This document shows positions 40,593 through 50,326 of a DNA stretch of 64,000 nucleotides, in pieces. The translations under genes were made by a program, and so were the position numbers. The notes under the pieces were generated by a model, which worked only from the letters and a program-made list of their open reading frames with translations, was not told the origin of the DNA and did not search any database. The first letter of the stretch is position 1, and every line of letters begins with the position of its first letter. Origin of the DNA: Psychrobium sp. MM17-31 (GTDB lineage Bacteria > Pseudomonadota > Gammaproteobacteria > Enterobacterales > Psychrobiaceae); NCBI RefSeq assembly GCF_022347785.1, contig NZ_JAKRGA010000003.1, positions 558,001 through 622,000 on the forward strand. The letters are read 5' to 3'.

Positions 40593-40675
40593 TCTATATT
40601 CCTAATGTGCATTACGATATAAGATGAAATTATGAAAGGCAACTGGAATAGTAAATTGCTAGTAAATTTTAGACA

Positions 40676-40706
40676 TAAAAAAACGGGAAACCGCTAAGGT
40701 TTCCCG
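40676..40706 (-). terminator. terminator after tRNA-Leu
   Basis: CGGGAAACC and GGTTTCCCG form a perfect 9-bp stem around GCTAA; the plus-strand A run gives the U tract. It ends the secG-tRNA-Leu transcript 12 nt after the tRNA. Confidence 0.85.
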
Positions 40707-40717
40707 CTCTTCGTATT

Positions 40718-40802
40718 TGGTGCGGATGGCGGGACTTGAACCCGCACGCTGTTAGGCACCACCCCCTCAAGATGGCGTGTCTACCAATTCCACCACATCC
40801 GC
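40718..40802 (-). tRNA. leuU: tRNA-Leu (anticodon GAG)
   Basis: An 85-nt class II tRNA on the minus strand. Acceptor GCGGATG pairs with CATCCGC, the anticodon loop TTGAGGG gives GAG (plus-strand 40766-40768), there is a long variable arm, a T loop TTCAAGT, and CCA is encoded at 40718-40720. It lies 16 nt after secG, the same arrangement as leuU in E. coli. Confidence 0.97.
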
Positions 40803-40818
40803 AAATTTTTACTAAATG

Positions 40819-41160
40819 CTACTTAGGTACTGAACCATTTTCTGATGCAGGATCTTTCTCAGCAACAGGTGGTTTAGCAGCATCTACTTGCTCAGTAGCA
40901 AGATTTTCAAACTCACTTGTTTTGTTAGAACGTTCTGAAGTCAAAGTACCTAATAGTAGGCTAATGATGAAGAATAACGTTGCTAATACACCAGTACTAC
41001 GCGTTAAAAAGCTGCCAGCACCTGATGAACCGAATACTGAGCCTGATGCACCACTTCCGAATGATGCGCCCATATCGGCACCTTTACCTTGTTGAATCAA
41101 TACTAAACCAATGATTGCTAAGGCAACGATTAAATAAATTACAATAAGTACTTCGTACAT
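40819..41160 (-). CDS. secG: preprotein translocase subunit SecG
   Basis: Small inner-membrane subunit of SecYEG that assists protein export. The 113 residues have two helices (about 2-23 and 53-72), with LIQQGKGADMGASFGSGAS in the loop, which is the SecG signature, and an acidic polar C-terminal tail. Its start overlaps the tpiA stop by 1 nt, and tRNA-Leu follows immediately, so tpiA, secG and the tRNA are probably one transcript. Confidence 0.95.
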   Translation of the reverse strand: MYEVLIVIYLIVALAIIGLVLIQQGKGADMGASFGSGASGSVFGSSGAGSFLTRSTGVLATLFFIISLLLGTLTSERSNKTSEFENLATEQVDAAKPPVAEKDPASENGSVPK

Positions 41161-41927
41161 TACTTGCTACTCTGTGCGTTGTTGCAAATTGTCATAAACT
41201 TGTCGCTAACTAAACTAGCTCCGCCGACTAAGGCACCGTTTATATCGTTTTGCTTAAATAGTTCAGCAGCATTGTTTTCATTGACACTGCCGCCATATAA
41301 AATTCTTACACCTTGAGCAACTTCTGCATCATATTTCGCTAAATGACCGCGAATGAAACGATGAACAGCTTGTGCTTGCTCAGGGGTTGCGCTTTTACCC
41401 GTGCCTATTGCCCATACTGGTTCATAAGCAATAACACCATTCTTAAATGATTCGATACCAGCAAGCTCTACAACTGCATTGATATCTTTTGCGATAACAT
41501 CAAAGGTTTTATCATCTTCGCGCTCTTGCTCGGTTTCACCAGTACAAAGAATTGGCGTAATATCGTTCACCAGAGCTTGTTTGTACTTTTGTGCGACCAA
41601 CTGCGGTGATTCACCGAAAATTGCACGTCGCTCAGAGTGACCAACAATAGCAAATGAAGCCTTTACTTCTTTAAGCATATCAACGGATATTTCACCAGTG
41701 AATGCACCAGAAGCTTGTTCGCTAACATTCTGTGCACCTACATTGAGCACACTTTCGTGAGCGTCAACCTGCTTTGCAAGTTCGTCAACGTAAATACTCG
41801 GTGGACAAATTAATACGTCAATCTCATTAATCGCTTGCGAATTAAATTCCTGGGCAAATTCACTAATTAGTGATTTGTTGCCGTTCATTTTCCAGTTGCC
41901 AGCAATTAGCGGTTTTAATTGACTCAT
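41160..41927 (-). CDS. tpiA: triose-phosphate isomerase
   Basis: Interconverts dihydroxyacetone phosphate and glyceraldehyde 3-phosphate. The 255 residues have the N-terminal AGNWKMNG with the active-site Lys, GHSERR with the electrophilic His, AYEPVWAIGTGKSATP with catalytic Glu and flexible loop 6, and YGGSVNENNA. Placement between glmM and secG is common in Shewanella and Pseudomonas but not in E. coli. Confidence 0.98.
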   Translation of the reverse strand: MSQLKPLIAGNWKMNGNKSLISEFAQEFNSQAINEIDVLICPPSIYVDELAKQVDAHESVLNVGAQNVSEQASGAFTGEISVDMLKEVKASFAIVGHSERRAIFGESPQLVAQKYKQALVNDITPILCTGETEQEREDDKTFDVIAKDINAVVELAGIESFKNGVIAYEPVWAIGTGKSATPEQAQAVHRFIRGHLAKYDAEVAQGVRILYGGSVNENNAAELFKQNDINGALVGGASLVSDKFMTICNNAQSSK

Positions 41928-42070
41928 TTAGTCCCCCTTAAAAAGCGGAGGAGATAGTAACTATTCTTTCACGGCGTTACAAGTCTGATTGTCAAAAAAC
42001 TTAACTTTTGTCGTCGTTCGCTTTATTTTTAACCCAAACGCCGTGATTAGTCATTGTTTAGCTTAGAAAA

Positions 42071-43411
42071 TTAAGCGCAAACACGCTTGACGACATCGCT
42101 GATATCATTGGCGTGTTTTAGCACGTCTTCTTCTACTACGCCTTCAACCATAACGCGAATAAGCGGCTCGGTACCGGACTTCCTCAGCAGTACGCGACCT
42201 TGATCGGCCAATGCGGTTTCTGCATTTTCAACCGCCGACATCACTTCACTATTCGTTAATGGATCTTCACTGCCACCAAAACGCACATTAATGAGTTTTT
42301 GTGGTAGCAACTTCATGCCGTTACGTAGTTCTTTAACCGATAGGCCCGACTGACATACCGCTTGTAATATTAGTAAGGCTGCAACGACGCCGTCACCAGT
42401 GGTGTTGTGATCGAGTGAAATAATATGGCCAGAGTTCTCACCACCAATTTTCCAGCCGTTGCTAGTAAGCCCTTCAAGCACATGACGATCACCAACATCA
42501 GCACGAACAAAAGGAACGCCTAAATCACGTAATGCCAACTCTAGACCTAGGTTACTCATCTTGGTGCCAACAACACCGCCTCCAAGTTCACCGTTTTTCA
42601 ATGCTTCACGCACGATAATAAATAGTGTTTCATCACCGTCTAATGCACTACCGTCGCTATCAACCATCATCAGGCGATCACCGTCGCCATCAAGGGCAAT
42701 CCCCATATCGGCTTGATGCTCAACTACTGCTTTTTGCAGGTTGGCTAAATCTGTTGCGCCGTAACCATCATTGATATTTAAGCCATCTGGCTTACAACCA
42801 ATAGAAACGACTTCAGCCCCTAACTCGCTAAATACCGCAGGTGCAATGTGGTAAGTCGCGCCGTGAGCACAGTCAACTACAATTTTCTTACCTTCAAGAG
42901 ATAGGTGATTTGGGAAGTTACTCTTACAAAACTCGATATAACGACCAGCAGCATCGTTAATACGACTCGCTTTACCTAATTGTTCAGAAGGTACACAGCC
43001 CATACCATTGTCAATTTCCGCTTCGATGGCTAATTCCAAATCATCATCTAACTTAGTACCGTTTGCCGAGAAAAACTTAATGCCATTGTCATAATATGGA
43101 TTGTGAGAGGCACTAATAACAATGCCCGCTTCGGCGCGGAAGGTGCGGGTTAGATAGGCAATTGCCGGTGTTGGCATTGGGCCAAGTAATGCTACATTAA
43201 TACCTGCTGCTGACAAACCTGCTTCTAGTGCCGATTCGAGCATGTAACCCGAGATACGAGTATCCTTGCCAATAATGACTTTTTTGGTACCTACCTGCGA
43301 AAAAACCTTACCGGCAGCGTAACCGAGTTTCATTGCAAATTCTGGTGTGATTTTTCCTTCACCTACTTTGCCGCGAATGCCGTCGGTACCAAAATATTTA
43401 CGTTGTGACAT
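42071..43411 (-). CDS. glmM: phosphoglucosamine mutase GlmM
   Basis: Converts glucosamine-6-phosphate to glucosamine-1-phosphate for cell-wall precursors. The 446 residues start [19 protein letters not shown]. The active-site phosphoserine lies in [15 protein letters not shown], the metal loop is DGDGDR, and the sugar loop is GGENSGH. The ATG at 43411 has AAGGA 5-6 nt upstream; another ATG two codons earlier is too close to it. It follows folP, as in E. coli. Confidence 0.97.
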   Translation of the reverse strand: MSQRKYFGTDGIRGKVGEGKITPEFAMKLGYAAGKVFSQVGTKKVIIGKDTRISGYMLESALEAGLSAAGINVALLGPMPTPAIAYLTRTFRAEAGIVISASHNPYYDNGIKFFSANGTKLDDDLELAIEAEIDNGMGCVPSEQLGKASRINDAAGRYIEFCKSNFPNHLSLEGKKIVVDCAHGATYHIAPAVFSELGAEVVSIGCKPDGLNINDGYGATDLANLQKAVVEHQADMGIALDGDGDRLMMVDSDGSALDGDETLFIIVREALKNGELGGGVVGTKMSNLGLELALRDLGVPFVRADVGDRHVLEGLTSNGWKIGGENSGHIISLDHNTTGDGVVAALLILQAVCQSGLSVKELRNGMKLLPQKLINVRFGGSEDPLTNSEVMSAVENAETALADQGRVLLRKSGTEPLIRVMVEGVVEEDVLKHANDISDVVKRVCA

Positions 43412-43451
43412 AGTCATCCTTATCTTTTTATTAATTCTTATATATTGTCAT

Positions 43452-44279
43452 TTAATAGGTATTAGCCGCTTGCATGACTTGGAGCATATGCGATGTTTCT
43501 TTGACATCATGCACCCGAAGTATGTGCGCACCTTGTTGTGCGCATAATAACGCACCCGTGAGACTTGATGCTAGACGTTCATCAACTTTTAAGCCCAAAA
43601 GATGATCAAACATACTCTTTCGCGACAGCCCTGCTAATAATGGCAGTTCAAATTTTAAAAACTGTGAAAATTTGTTAACAAGCCGAAAGTTATGCTCCAT
43701 GGTTTTACCAAAACCAAAGCCCGGATCTAAAATGATATTTTCCCGTTTAATACCAGCATTGATACATTCAGTGATGCGAGTATCGAGAAACTCGCATACT
43801 TCATCAATCACATCGACATAGTTTGGATTATCTTGCATGTTTTTAGGCTGTCCCTGCATATGCATAATACACACGGGAACATCGGCTTTAACCGCAACCT
43901 CTAGTGCGCCTTCTTCACTCAATGCCCGAACGTCATTAATTAAGTCTGCCCCTGCAGCAACCGCTTGTTTCATCACTTCGGCTTTACTGGTGTCGATAGA
44001 AATCCACACATTTGACACTTGACGAATAGCTTTGATAACAGGAATCACGCGCTTGAGTTCTTCATCAAGCGATACTAACGCGGCCCCTGGACGAGTTGAC
44101 TCGCCGCCGATATCAATAATGGTTGCGCCATCATCAATCAATTGCAGCGCTTGCTTAACTGCAGCGTCTTGCTGGTTAAACTTACCGCCATCTGAGAAAG
44201 AATCGGGAGTAACATTTAATATCCCCATGATTTGCGGCTCGCTCAAATCTAGCGTCTTATCGTTATTACTAATTTTCAT
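43452..44279 (-). CDS. folP: dihydropteroate synthase
   Basis: Joins p-aminobenzoate to dihydropterin pyrophosphate in folate synthesis; target of sulfonamides. The 275 residues show MGILNVTPDSFSDGGKF, IDIGGESTRPGA, the central DLINDV and IILDPGFGFGKTMEHNF, plus LAGLSRKSM. The start at 44279 (MKISNNDKTLDLSEP) aligns with E. coli FolP. The open frame continues upstream through a 48-51 nt repeat and the ftsH terminator, but that extension is not protein-like. No strong ribosome-binding site is visible at the chosen start. Confidence 0.95.
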   Translation of the reverse strand: MKISNNDKTLDLSEPQIMGILNVTPDSFSDGGKFNQQDAAVKQALQLIDDGATIIDIGGESTRPGAALVSLDEELKRVIPVIKAIRQVSNVWISIDTSKAEVMKQAVAAGADLINDVRALSEEGALEVAVKADVPVCIMHMQGQPKNMQDNPNYVDVIDEVCEFLDTRITECINAGIKRENIILDPGFGFGKTMEHNFRLVNKFSQFLKFELPLLAGLSRKSMFDHLLGLKVDERLASSLTGALLCAQQGAHILRVHDVKETSHMLQVMQAANTY

Positions 44280-44291
44280 ACTTTTACACAC

Positions 44292-44394
44292 TCGTCGGCT
44301 CCACGCCGTCCCTGACTTGCTCGATAACATTTGTCCTGAACATCGCAGCTCCTTGCCGTCCATGGCATCACTGCATACCGTTCGTCCTGAACAT
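44292..44394 (-). repeat. tandem 48-51 nt repeat between ftsH terminator and folP
   Basis: On the plus strand two units share GCT-CC--GCCGTCC and end TTTGTCCTGA or CGTTCGTCCTGA, each followed by ACAT; the last ACAT runs into the ftsH terminator A tract, exactly as at 31840-31940 behind rpsO. The copies are more diverged than those behind rpsO. Confidence 0.8.
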
Positions 44395-44421
44395 AAAAAA
44401 AGCCCCGCTTGGGGCTTTTTA
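44394..44421 (-). terminator. intrinsic terminator of ftsH
   Basis: AAGCCCC and GGGGCTT surround GCTT; A and T runs flank both sides. It lies 15 nt after the ftsH stop, separating ftsH from folP. Confidence 0.85.
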
Positions 44422-44435
44422 ACAACCGTCATTAA

Positions 44436-46364
44436 TTAAGACGGCGTATCTGTTGATGGGTTGCTAGGTTCAACACTAGGCTCTTTATCTGATTTCTCTT
44501 CAGACTTTTCACCTTTGTCGCCAGTGCTGCCCGTTGGCTTGTCAGAATCGTTGTTCGACCAATCAGCTGGTTCACGTACCGCTACGCGATCCATCAAGTC
44601 ATCGATTTGACCAGCGTCGATAGTTTCGTACTTCATTAACGCGTCTTTCATGGCATGTAGAATATCCATGTTGTCGCGAAGAATTTGCTCTGCTCGTTCG
44701 TAATTACGATTGATTAGTTCACGAACTTCTGCATCGATTTCAACACGTGTTTGCGCAGAAATCTTTTGCTCACGCTGATACGGATCGCTCTCTTCTTCGG
44801 CGTAAAGTAATGGACCCATTTTTTCAGATAGACCCCATTGCGTTACCATGCGACGTGCAATCGCCGACGCACGCTCGATATCATTTGACGCACCAGTTGA
44901 TACCTTATCGCTGCCGTAAATAATTTCTTCAGCAATACGACCACCGTATAGCGATGAAATGTTACTTTCAAGATGCTGTTTCGACTGACTAAATCTGTCT
45001 TGCTCAGGTAAATACATAGTCACACCTAGCGCGCGGCCACGTGGAATGATACTTACTTTATAAACAGGATCGTGATCTGGCACCATGCGACCAACAATAG
45101 CGTGACCCGCTTCGTGATACGCCGTCATTTCTTTCTCGGCGTCATCCATTACCATTGAGCGGCGCTCTGCACCCATAAGGATTTTATCTTTGGCTTTTTC
45201 AAACTCTTCCATGTTAACGATACGTTTAGTGCCACGTGCAGCAAATAGTGCCGCTTCGTTAACAAGGTTGGCTAAATCTGCGCCAGAGAAACCTGGCGTA
45301 CCACGCGCGATAACGCTTGCCTTAACATCATCACCTAAAGGTACTTTGCGCATGTGAACGTTTAAGATTTGTTCGCGACCGCGAATGTCAGGTAAACCTA
45401 CAGTTACTTGACGGTCAAAACGACCCGGACGTAATAATGCATCATCTAATACGTCAGGGCGGTTAGTCGCTGCGATAACGATAATGCCTTCGTTACCCTC
45501 AAAACCATCCATCTCAACTAGCATTTGGTTAAGTGTTTGTTCGCGCTCATCGTTACCGCCGCCCATGCCAGCGCCACGTTTACGACCTACCGCATCGATC
45601 TCATCGATAAAGATAATACAAGGGGCTGATTTCTTCGCCTGCTCGAACATGTCGCGTACACGAGATGCACCGACCCCCACAAACATTTCAACAAAATCTG
45701 AACCTGAAATCGTAAAGAATGGTACTTTAGCTTCACCAGCAATGGCTTTAGCAAGCAAGGTTTTACCAGTACCTGGAGGACCTACCATCAAGACGCCTGT
45801 TGGGATACGGCCACCAAGTTTTTGGAATTTTGTCGGTTCACGCAAGTAATCAACAAGCTCTGTAACTTCTTCTTTGGCTTCATCACAACCAGCAACATCA
45901 GCAAAAGTGGTGTTAACTTGATCTTCGCCCATTAATTTAGCTTTAGACTTACCAAACGACATCGCGCCCTTGCCACCAGCGCCGCCTTGCATTTGACGCA
46001 TGAAGAAAATCCATACACCAATCAATAAGATCATTGGGAACCAAGAGATAAAGATCGAAGTTAGCATGCTCGATTCTTCAGGTGCTTGACCTTGTACCTT
46101 AACGTCTTTGGTAATAAGTTGGTTCATTAAATCTTTGTCGTACATAGGTACAACAGTAGTAAACTGCGAGCCATCGCGACGTTTACCGGTAATCACCTTA
46201 CTGTTTTGGTCAACAGTGACTTGACTAATACTGCCGCGATCAACTTCTTTGACAAACGCTGAATAATCAAGCTTGTTAGCGCTGCTACTATCGGGACTAA
46301 ACCCGTTAAAAACAGACATTAAAACTACAGCAATAACAAGCCACAGTATTAGATTTTTAGCCAT
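44436..46364 (-). CDS. ftsH: ATP-dependent zinc metalloprotease FtsH
   Basis: Membrane-anchored AAA+ protease degrading LpxC, sigma-32 and misassembled membrane proteins. The 642 residues have two transmembrane helices (about 5-23 and 98-118), Walker [23 protein letters not shown] (Walker B), SRH region [17 protein letters not shown], and the zinc motif HEAGH. Start at the ATG 46364 ([10 protein letters not shown]) matches E. coli. A TTG three codons upstream has a better-spaced AGGGG and could be used instead. RlmE lies 58 nt upstream, as in E. coli. Confidence 0.96.
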   Translation of the reverse strand: MAKNLILWLVIAVVLMSVFNGFSPDSSSANKLDYSAFVKEVDRGSISQVTVDQNSKVITGKRRDGSQFTTVVPMYDKDLMNQLITKDVKVQGQAPEESSMLTSIFISWFPMILLIGVWIFFMRQMQGGAGGKGAMSFGKSKAKLMGEDQVNTTFADVAGCDEAKEEVTELVDYLREPTKFQKLGGRIPTGVLMVGPPGTGKTLLAKAIAGEAKVPFFTISGSDFVEMFVGVGASRVRDMFEQAKKSAPCIIFIDEIDAVGRKRGAGMGGGNDEREQTLNQMLVEMDGFEGNEGIIVIAATNRPDVLDDALLRPGRFDRQVTVGLPDIRGREQILNVHMRKVPLGDDVKASVIARGTPGFSGADLANLVNEAALFAARGTKRIVNMEEFEKAKDKILMGAERRSMVMDDAEKEMTAYHEAGHAIVGRMVPDHDPVYKVSIIPRGRALGVTMYLPEQDRFSQSKQHLESNISSLYGGRIAEEIIYGSDKVSTGASNDIERASAIARRMVTQWGLSEKMGPLLYAEEESDPYQREQKISAQTRVEIDAEVRELINRNYERAEQILRDNMDILHAMKDALMKYETIDAGQIDDLMDRVAVREPADWSNNDSDKPTGSTGDKGEKSEEKSDKEPSVEPSNPSTDTPS

Positions 46365-46422
46365 ATCACTCAATGTAATGACCCCTTTAAAAAATTAAAA
46401 AATAAGAACTGATAACAGGTTA

Positions 46423-47058
46423 CTATACTTTATAGCCTGTCGCTACTATATAGACTTCACGAGAGCGATCTCGAGATGAGTCCGGTTTACGCGTTTTAAC
46501 CACTTTAAACATAGACCGAATTTCTTTTAAATACGCTTCATAGCCCTCGCCCATAAATACCTTCACTGCGAAGCTGCCATTAGGGGCTAACACCTCGCGA
46601 CACATATCTAGCGCTAATTCGACTAAATACATAGAGCTTGGTTGGTCGATAGCAGCGTTGCCGCTAAAGTTAGGCGCCATATCGGACAGCACAACATCGA
46701 CCTTTTCATCACCCACGCGCTCTAATAATGCTTCGAGCACTTTCTCTTCGCGAAAATCACCTTGCAAAAAGGCAACACCTGGCAATGCGTCCATCGGCAA
46801 AATATCACAAGCGATAACTTGCCCTGCGTCACCGACCACCTTAGCGGCATATTGTGACCAACCGCCAGGCGCAGCGCCTAAATCCACCACCGTCATTCCG
46901 GGTTTCATTAGTTTGTCTTTGGTTTGAATTTCTTCGAGTTTAAATACAGCACGTGAGCGAAGGCCCATTTTCTGTGCTTTTTGAACATAGTGATCGTTAA
47001 AATGTTCTTCCATCCAACGATTACTACTCTTAGTGCGATTTTTCTTTTCGTGCTTCAA
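46423..47058 (-). CDS. rlmE: 23S rRNA 2'-O-ribose U2552 methyltransferase RlmE
   Basis: Methylates U2552 of 23S rRNA in the 50S subunit. The 211 residues (E. coli 209) include [11 protein letters not shown], the SAM-binding [15 protein letters not shown] and [14 protein letters not shown] with the catalytic Asp; the K-D-K-E tetrad residues appear present. It is divergent from yhbY and upstream of ftsH, the E. coli order. Confidence 0.96.
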   Translation of the reverse strand: MKHEKKNRTKSSNRWMEEHFNDHYVQKAQKMGLRSRAVFKLEEIQTKDKLMKPGMTVVDLGAAPGGWSQYAAKVVGDAGQVIACDILPMDALPGVAFLQGDFREEKVLEALLERVGDEKVDVVLSDMAPNFSGNAAIDQPSSMYLVELALDMCREVLAPNGSFAVKVFMGEGYEAYLKEIRSMFKVVKTRKPDSSRDRSREVYIVATGYKV

Positions 47059-47153
47059 TTTAACTTATCCAAATTAGATCTAGCTAATAGTATTAAGACG
47101 TTTATGGGGGTAAAATACACCTTTTCAACCCTAATAAAGTGAAATATCTACTA

Positions 47154-47447
47154 ATGAATTTAACCAACAAGCAAAAACAACATCTAAAAGGCCTAGCCCA
47201 TAGCCTAAAACCTATTGTTCAATTAGGTGCTAACGGTCTAACTGAAGGTGTTTTAGCGGAAATTGATAACGCACTTGCGCATCATGAGCTAATTAAAGTT
47301 AAAGTTGCTACCAGTGATCGCGAAATGAAAAAACTGATTATTGAAGCAATTGTTCGTGAGACTGAGTCTGTTAAAGTTCAAACCATTGGCCATGTATTAG
47401 TAATTTACAAGCCAAGCGAAGAGCCAAGTATCGTTTTACCGCGTTAA
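47154..47447 (+). CDS. yhbY: ribosome assembly RNA-binding protein YhbY
   Basis: CRM-domain protein associated with pre-50S particles. The 97 residues match E. coli YhbY in length: KQKQHLKGLAHSLKPIVQLG with the GxxG-like GANGLTEGVLAEID, and VRETESVKVQTIGHVLVIYK. I chose the ATG at 47154 (MNLTNK), identical in layout to E. coli; a start five codons earlier is not supported. It is the only plus-strand gene between 21.5 and 61 kb. Confidence 0.95.
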   Translation: MNLTNKQKQHLKGLAHSLKPIVQLGANGLTEGVLAEIDNALAHHELIKVKVATSDREMKKLIIEAIVRETESVKVQTIGHVLVIYKPSEEPSIVLPR

Positions 47448-47470
47448 TTAACGACGTGAATAAGACTAAA

Positions 47471-47500
47471 AGAGAGGCGATTTAATCGCCTCTCTTTTTA
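47471..47500. terminator. terminator after yhbY
   Basis: AGAGAGGCGATT and AATCGCCTCTCT are perfectly complementary and followed by TTTTT on the plus strand. The last codons of the convergent transglutaminase-like gene abut it. Confidence 0.85.
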
Positions 47501-48130
47501 TTTGTCGATTAGATTTGGATATAGGGTTTGATAGGTATCTAAAATGCTAGCGAGTGGCAAATCTGAATATTCACCGCGAAAGTTCAAATACTCCATGTGT
47601 TTATCCCCTGCCTTGTTAAACGGCAAAAATATCGAATCATCAACACCATTAAACTCCGCCGCATAAATGCCAAATTTATTACATAACCGCTGATTAAAGG
47701 CTGGTGTTGCTTTTACCCAGTGCCCTTTTAAATAAACCATGGCATAACTGTGCCAGTAAAAGATATCGCTACCCATTTTCGCCTGCAGCTTAGGTGTGGT
47801 GATATGATTCTTGACATCGGCATAACCAAGCACTGCAGGCACGCCAATAGCGCGGCAACAAGCGGTATAAACAACGGCTTTGTTAACGCACCAACCACGG
47901 CGTGATTCAATACACCTGCTAGCGCACAAGCCAGCAACTGATAAATCGATATGATGGGGGTTATAAGAAATCTTATCCCGCACCGCATAATACAAATTGA
48001 GCGCTTGCTCGAACACATCGCCTTCGCCGCGATATTTAGCGACAAAATCGACAACGCCTTGCGCGTCGTAATTTAGAAACTCGGTCGGTGCGAGGAAACT
48101 ATTAGGATCGGATAAATCAAGGTTATTCAT
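47498..48130 (-). CDS. transglutaminase-like cysteine protease-fold protein
   Basis: A 210-residue cytosolic protein with a transglutaminase-like core: the Cys in SRRGWCVNKAVVYTACCRAI, His in FYWHSYAMVYLKGHWVKATP and probably Asp later, consistent with the Cys-His-Asp triad of the superfamily. Such enzymes act as peptidases or amidases; the substrate is unknown. It is on the minus strand between yhbY and greA, convergent to yhbY with only 50 nt between the stops. Confidence 0.75.
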   Translation of the reverse strand: MNNLDLSDPNSFLAPTEFLNYDAQGVVDFVAKYRGEGDVFEQALNLYYAVRDKISYNPHHIDLSVAGLCASRCIESRRGWCVNKAVVYTACCRAIGVPAVLGYADVKNHITTPKLQAKMGSDIFYWHSYAMVYLKGHWVKATPAFNQRLCNKFGIYAAEFNGVDDSIFLPFNKAGDKHMEYLNFRGEYSDLPLASILDTYQTLYPNLIDK

Positions 48131-48152
48131 AAATACGGTTACATGTTGCGGA

Positions 48153-48182
48153 TAAAAAAAATGCCAGCGATGCTGGCATTTT
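48153..48182 (-). terminator. intrinsic terminator of greA
   Basis: AATGCCAGC and GCTGGCATT surround GAT; the plus-strand run of seven A residues gives the minus-strand U tract, 18 nt after the greA stop. Confidence 0.85.
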
Positions 48183-48199
48183 AACTCAGTAAAATGAAA

Positions 48200-48676
48200 T
48201 TAGATGTATTCTACTTGAGTAATTTCAAATTCTTTCAGGCCACCTGGCGTTTCGACTTGAACTTCATCATCAAGCGATTTACCAATGAAAGCGCGAGCAA
48301 TTGGCGAGCTAACTGAAATACGGTTGTTTTTAATATCGGCTTCATCATCACCAACGATGTGATAAGTCACTTCAGCATCAGTATCTAAATCAAGTGCCGT
48401 TACCGTTGAGCCGAAAATAACCTTGCCATTATTTGTCATCTTAGTTACATCAATGACTTGAGCATTTGATAATTTACCTTCAATCTCTTGAATTCGGCCT
48501 TCACAGAAACCCTGCTCTTCACGAGCTGCGTGATATTCCGCGTTTTCTTTTAAATCGCCGTGCTCACGAGCTTCCGCTATATCGTTTACAATTCGCGGAC
48601 GCTCTACCGTTTTTAAATGCTCTAATTCTTCGCGAAGTGCCGCAGCGCCGCGCTCAGTCATTGGTACTAAACTCAT
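48200..48676 (-). CDS. greA: transcription elongation factor GreA
   Basis: Rescues backtracked RNA polymerase by stimulating transcript cleavage. The 158 residues equal E. coli: the coiled-coil N-terminal hairpin with the acidic tip [20 protein letters not shown] (about 41-60) and a C-terminal FKBP-like domain with [19 protein letters not shown]. In E. coli carAB lies near greA; here carB is 14 kb away. Start [19 protein letters not shown] is typical. Confidence 0.97.
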   Translation of the reverse strand: MSLVPMTERGAAALREELEHLKTVERPRIVNDIAEAREHGDLKENAEYHAAREEQGFCEGRIQEIEGKLSNAQVIDVTKMTNNGKVIFGSTVTALDLDTDAEVTYHIVGDDEADIKNNRISVSSPIARAFIGKSLDDEVQVETPGGLKEFEITQVEYI

Positions 48677-48756
48677 AATATCTCTTACTTAACTCTTTGA
48701 AAGGCGTTATTTCACGCCACAAAATAATGAAGGCAATTGTAGAGGACACAAATGAC

Positions 48757-48782
48757 AAAGGCAACCGCGAAGGGTTGCCTTT
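48757..48782 (-). terminator. hairpin after phhB
   Basis: AAAGGCAACC and GGTTGCCTTT form a perfect 10-bp stem with a 6-nt loop, 24 nt after the phhB stop. The U tract is poor, so termination efficiency is uncertain. Confidence 0.55.
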
Positions 48783-48805
48783 GATATTTACACTGTCAGC
48801 AGTGA

Positions 48806-49144
48806 TTAGTCGGCTAACAACTCATCGGTTTTAGCCGCCATAATAAAGTCGTTCTTATGCAGACCTTTAATTGAATGGCTCCACCAAGTCACTGTCACTT
48901 TACCCCACTCTGTTAAAATACCAGGGTGATGACCTTCTTCCTCTGAAATAGCGCCAAGCTTATTGGTAAAAGCTAGTGCGTCTTTAAAGTTCTTAAACTT
49001 ATAAACGCGCTCTAGTTGCATGATGTCATCGACGACAATCGGCGTCCAATCAGGGATCATTTTAATCAGTTGCGCTAATTCTTCATCGCTTACTTTCGGC
49101 GCATCTGCACGACAAGCTTCACAGTTTGATTCACTTAATTTCAT
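48806..49144 (-). CDS. phhB: 4a-hydroxytetrahydrobiopterin dehydratase
   Basis: Recycles the pterin cofactor of phenylalanine hydroxylase. The 112 residues contain the GHHP motif at 71-74 ([20 protein letters not shown]) and [14 protein letters not shown], both diagnostic. It lies 27 nt after phhA, forming the classical phhAB operon of Pseudomonas. The N-terminal CEACRAD segment with two cysteines is common in this family. Confidence 0.95.
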   Translation of the reverse strand: MKLSESNCEACRADAPKVSDEELAQLIKMIPDWTPIVVDDIMQLERVYKFKNFKDALAFTNKLGAISEEEGHHPGILTEWGKVTVTWWSHSIKGLHKNDFIMAAKTDELLAD

Positions 49145-49171
49145 AATCTTTCCTTAAAACAATTGTGCCGC

Positions 49172-49966
49172 TTAAGCGGTATTTTTCTTAGGTTCAAATT
49201 TAGGTGGCAATAAGCCCATTTCCATCGCTTGTTTAACTAATCCCATCAAATCTAGGTTAGTTAACTCAGTAAGATGCGCCAGATCTTCAATTACGAAATA
49301 CTGCGGCTGCATAATATCAATGCGATAAGGTGTTCTAAATACTGTTAGCGGATCAAGCGGCGTAATTTCTGCCTCTTTGCGATACGCATATTGCGTTTCG
49401 CCCGGTGATGATAAAATGCCGCCACCAATAATTCGTAAACCATCATGGCTGCGCACTAGACCAAACTCAACAGTAAACCAGTAAAGTCTCGCTAAATATA
49501 CACGCTCTTCTTTACTCGCCGCCAAACCCAGTTTGCCATAATGCTCAGTAAAGTTAGCAAAATGAGGATTGGTTAGCATGGCGCAATGACCGAATATTTC
49601 GTGGAAAATATCAGGCTCTTGCAAGTAATCAAGCTCTTCTTGGGTGCGAATGAAAGTCGCTACTGGAAATTTCTTTTCTGATAACAGACGGAAAAATTGC
49701 TCAAAACCAATTAACGCCGGAACCGGCTCTGTCGACCAGCCCGTAGCTTTTTGTAGAACTTGGTTAATTTCACTCAGTTGTGGAACGCGATCGAGCGGTA
49801 AATCTAACAGCTTGAGACCGTCTAAAAATTCTTGACACGCCGTATCATCAATCCACTTTAATTGACGGGTAATGAGTTGACGCCAGATATCGTTTTCACT
49901 CTCTGTATAGTCAATCACTCCGTGTTCATTGGGCAGCTTTGCTTTATATTTTGTTGTTTTACCCAT
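49172..49966 (-). CDS. phhA: phenylalanine 4-monooxygenase
   Basis: Non-haem iron, pterin-dependent hydroxylase converting phenylalanine to tyrosine. The 264 residues match bacterial PAH: iron ligands His122 and His127 in DIFHEIFGHCAML and Glu167 in LYWFTVEFGL, and IGGGILSSPGETQYA near 178-192. No N-terminal ACT regulatory domain, as expected in bacteria. Two TGTAAA half-sites (50015-50020 and 50052-50057) upstream resemble TyrR/PhhR half-sites but no complete box is present. Confidence 0.96.
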   Translation of the reverse strand: MGKTTKYKAKLPNEHGVIDYTESENDIWRQLITRQLKWIDDTACQEFLDGLKLLDLPLDRVPQLSEINQVLQKATGWSTEPVPALIGFEQFFRLLSEKKFPVATFIRTQEELDYLQEPDIFHEIFGHCAMLTNPHFANFTEHYGKLGLAASKEERVYLARLYWFTVEFGLVRSHDGLRIIGGGILSSPGETQYAYRKEAEITPLDPLTVFRTPYRIDIMQPQYFVIEDLAHLTELTNLDLMGLVKQAMEMGLLPPKFEPKKNTA

Positions 49967-50126
49967 TGGACAACCTATCGTTATTGAATCGGTAAATTCA
50001 ATTAATCACAAAGTTGTAAACAGAGTCCAATATCAGAGGATGATATCAAGGTGTAAAGATGTAATGACAGGCGTACACTGAATGTATACGCCTTAAAACT
50101 AGGCCGTTTTTGCTAATTAAAGAAGA

Positions 50127-50267
50127 TTACTTGGCGTCTGGATCTGCATTGACGATATTGCTAATAAAGTAGTATGCCATGTAGCCAGCAATACCGAATA
50201 AAATTAACAAACCGATGATAGAACCAACTGCTGCGTCGTTATTCATGATGAACTCATACCAATCCAT
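50127..50267 (-). CDS. DUF3149 small membrane protein
   Basis: A 46-residue protein with an acidic N-terminus (MDWYEFIMNND), one transmembrane helix (about 15-35, GSIIGLLILFGIAGYMAYYF) and a short hydrophilic tail NADPDAK. This matches the DUF3149 family of tiny inner-membrane proteins of unknown function. AGGAG lies 7 nt upstream of the ATG. A near-perfect FNR site upstream, with a -10 element at the right distance, suggests induction at low oxygen. It lies between methionine gamma-lyase and phhA on the same strand. Confidence 0.75.
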   Translation of the reverse strand: MDWYEFIMNNDAAVGSIIGLLILFGIAGYMAYYFISNIVNADPDAK

Positions 50268-50326
50268 AATTACTCTCCTGAAGTTTTCTTATTGACTTCA
50301 TTTTATGGATTTAACGACAGCAAAAG

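Noticed and set aside
44280-44432. An upstream in-frame extension of folP
   Set aside because: It translates the interspersed repeat and the ftsH terminator; the family start at 44279 fits E. coli FolP.
50015-50057. TyrR/PhhR box before phhA
   Set aside because: Only two TGTAAA half-sites 37 nt apart are present; no TGTAAA-N6-TTTACA dyad.
50085-50115. Inverted repeat GGCGTACA / TGTATACGCC as terminator of the DUF3149 gene
   Set aside because: The stem has a bulge and no U tract on the minus strand, so it is not supported as a terminator.
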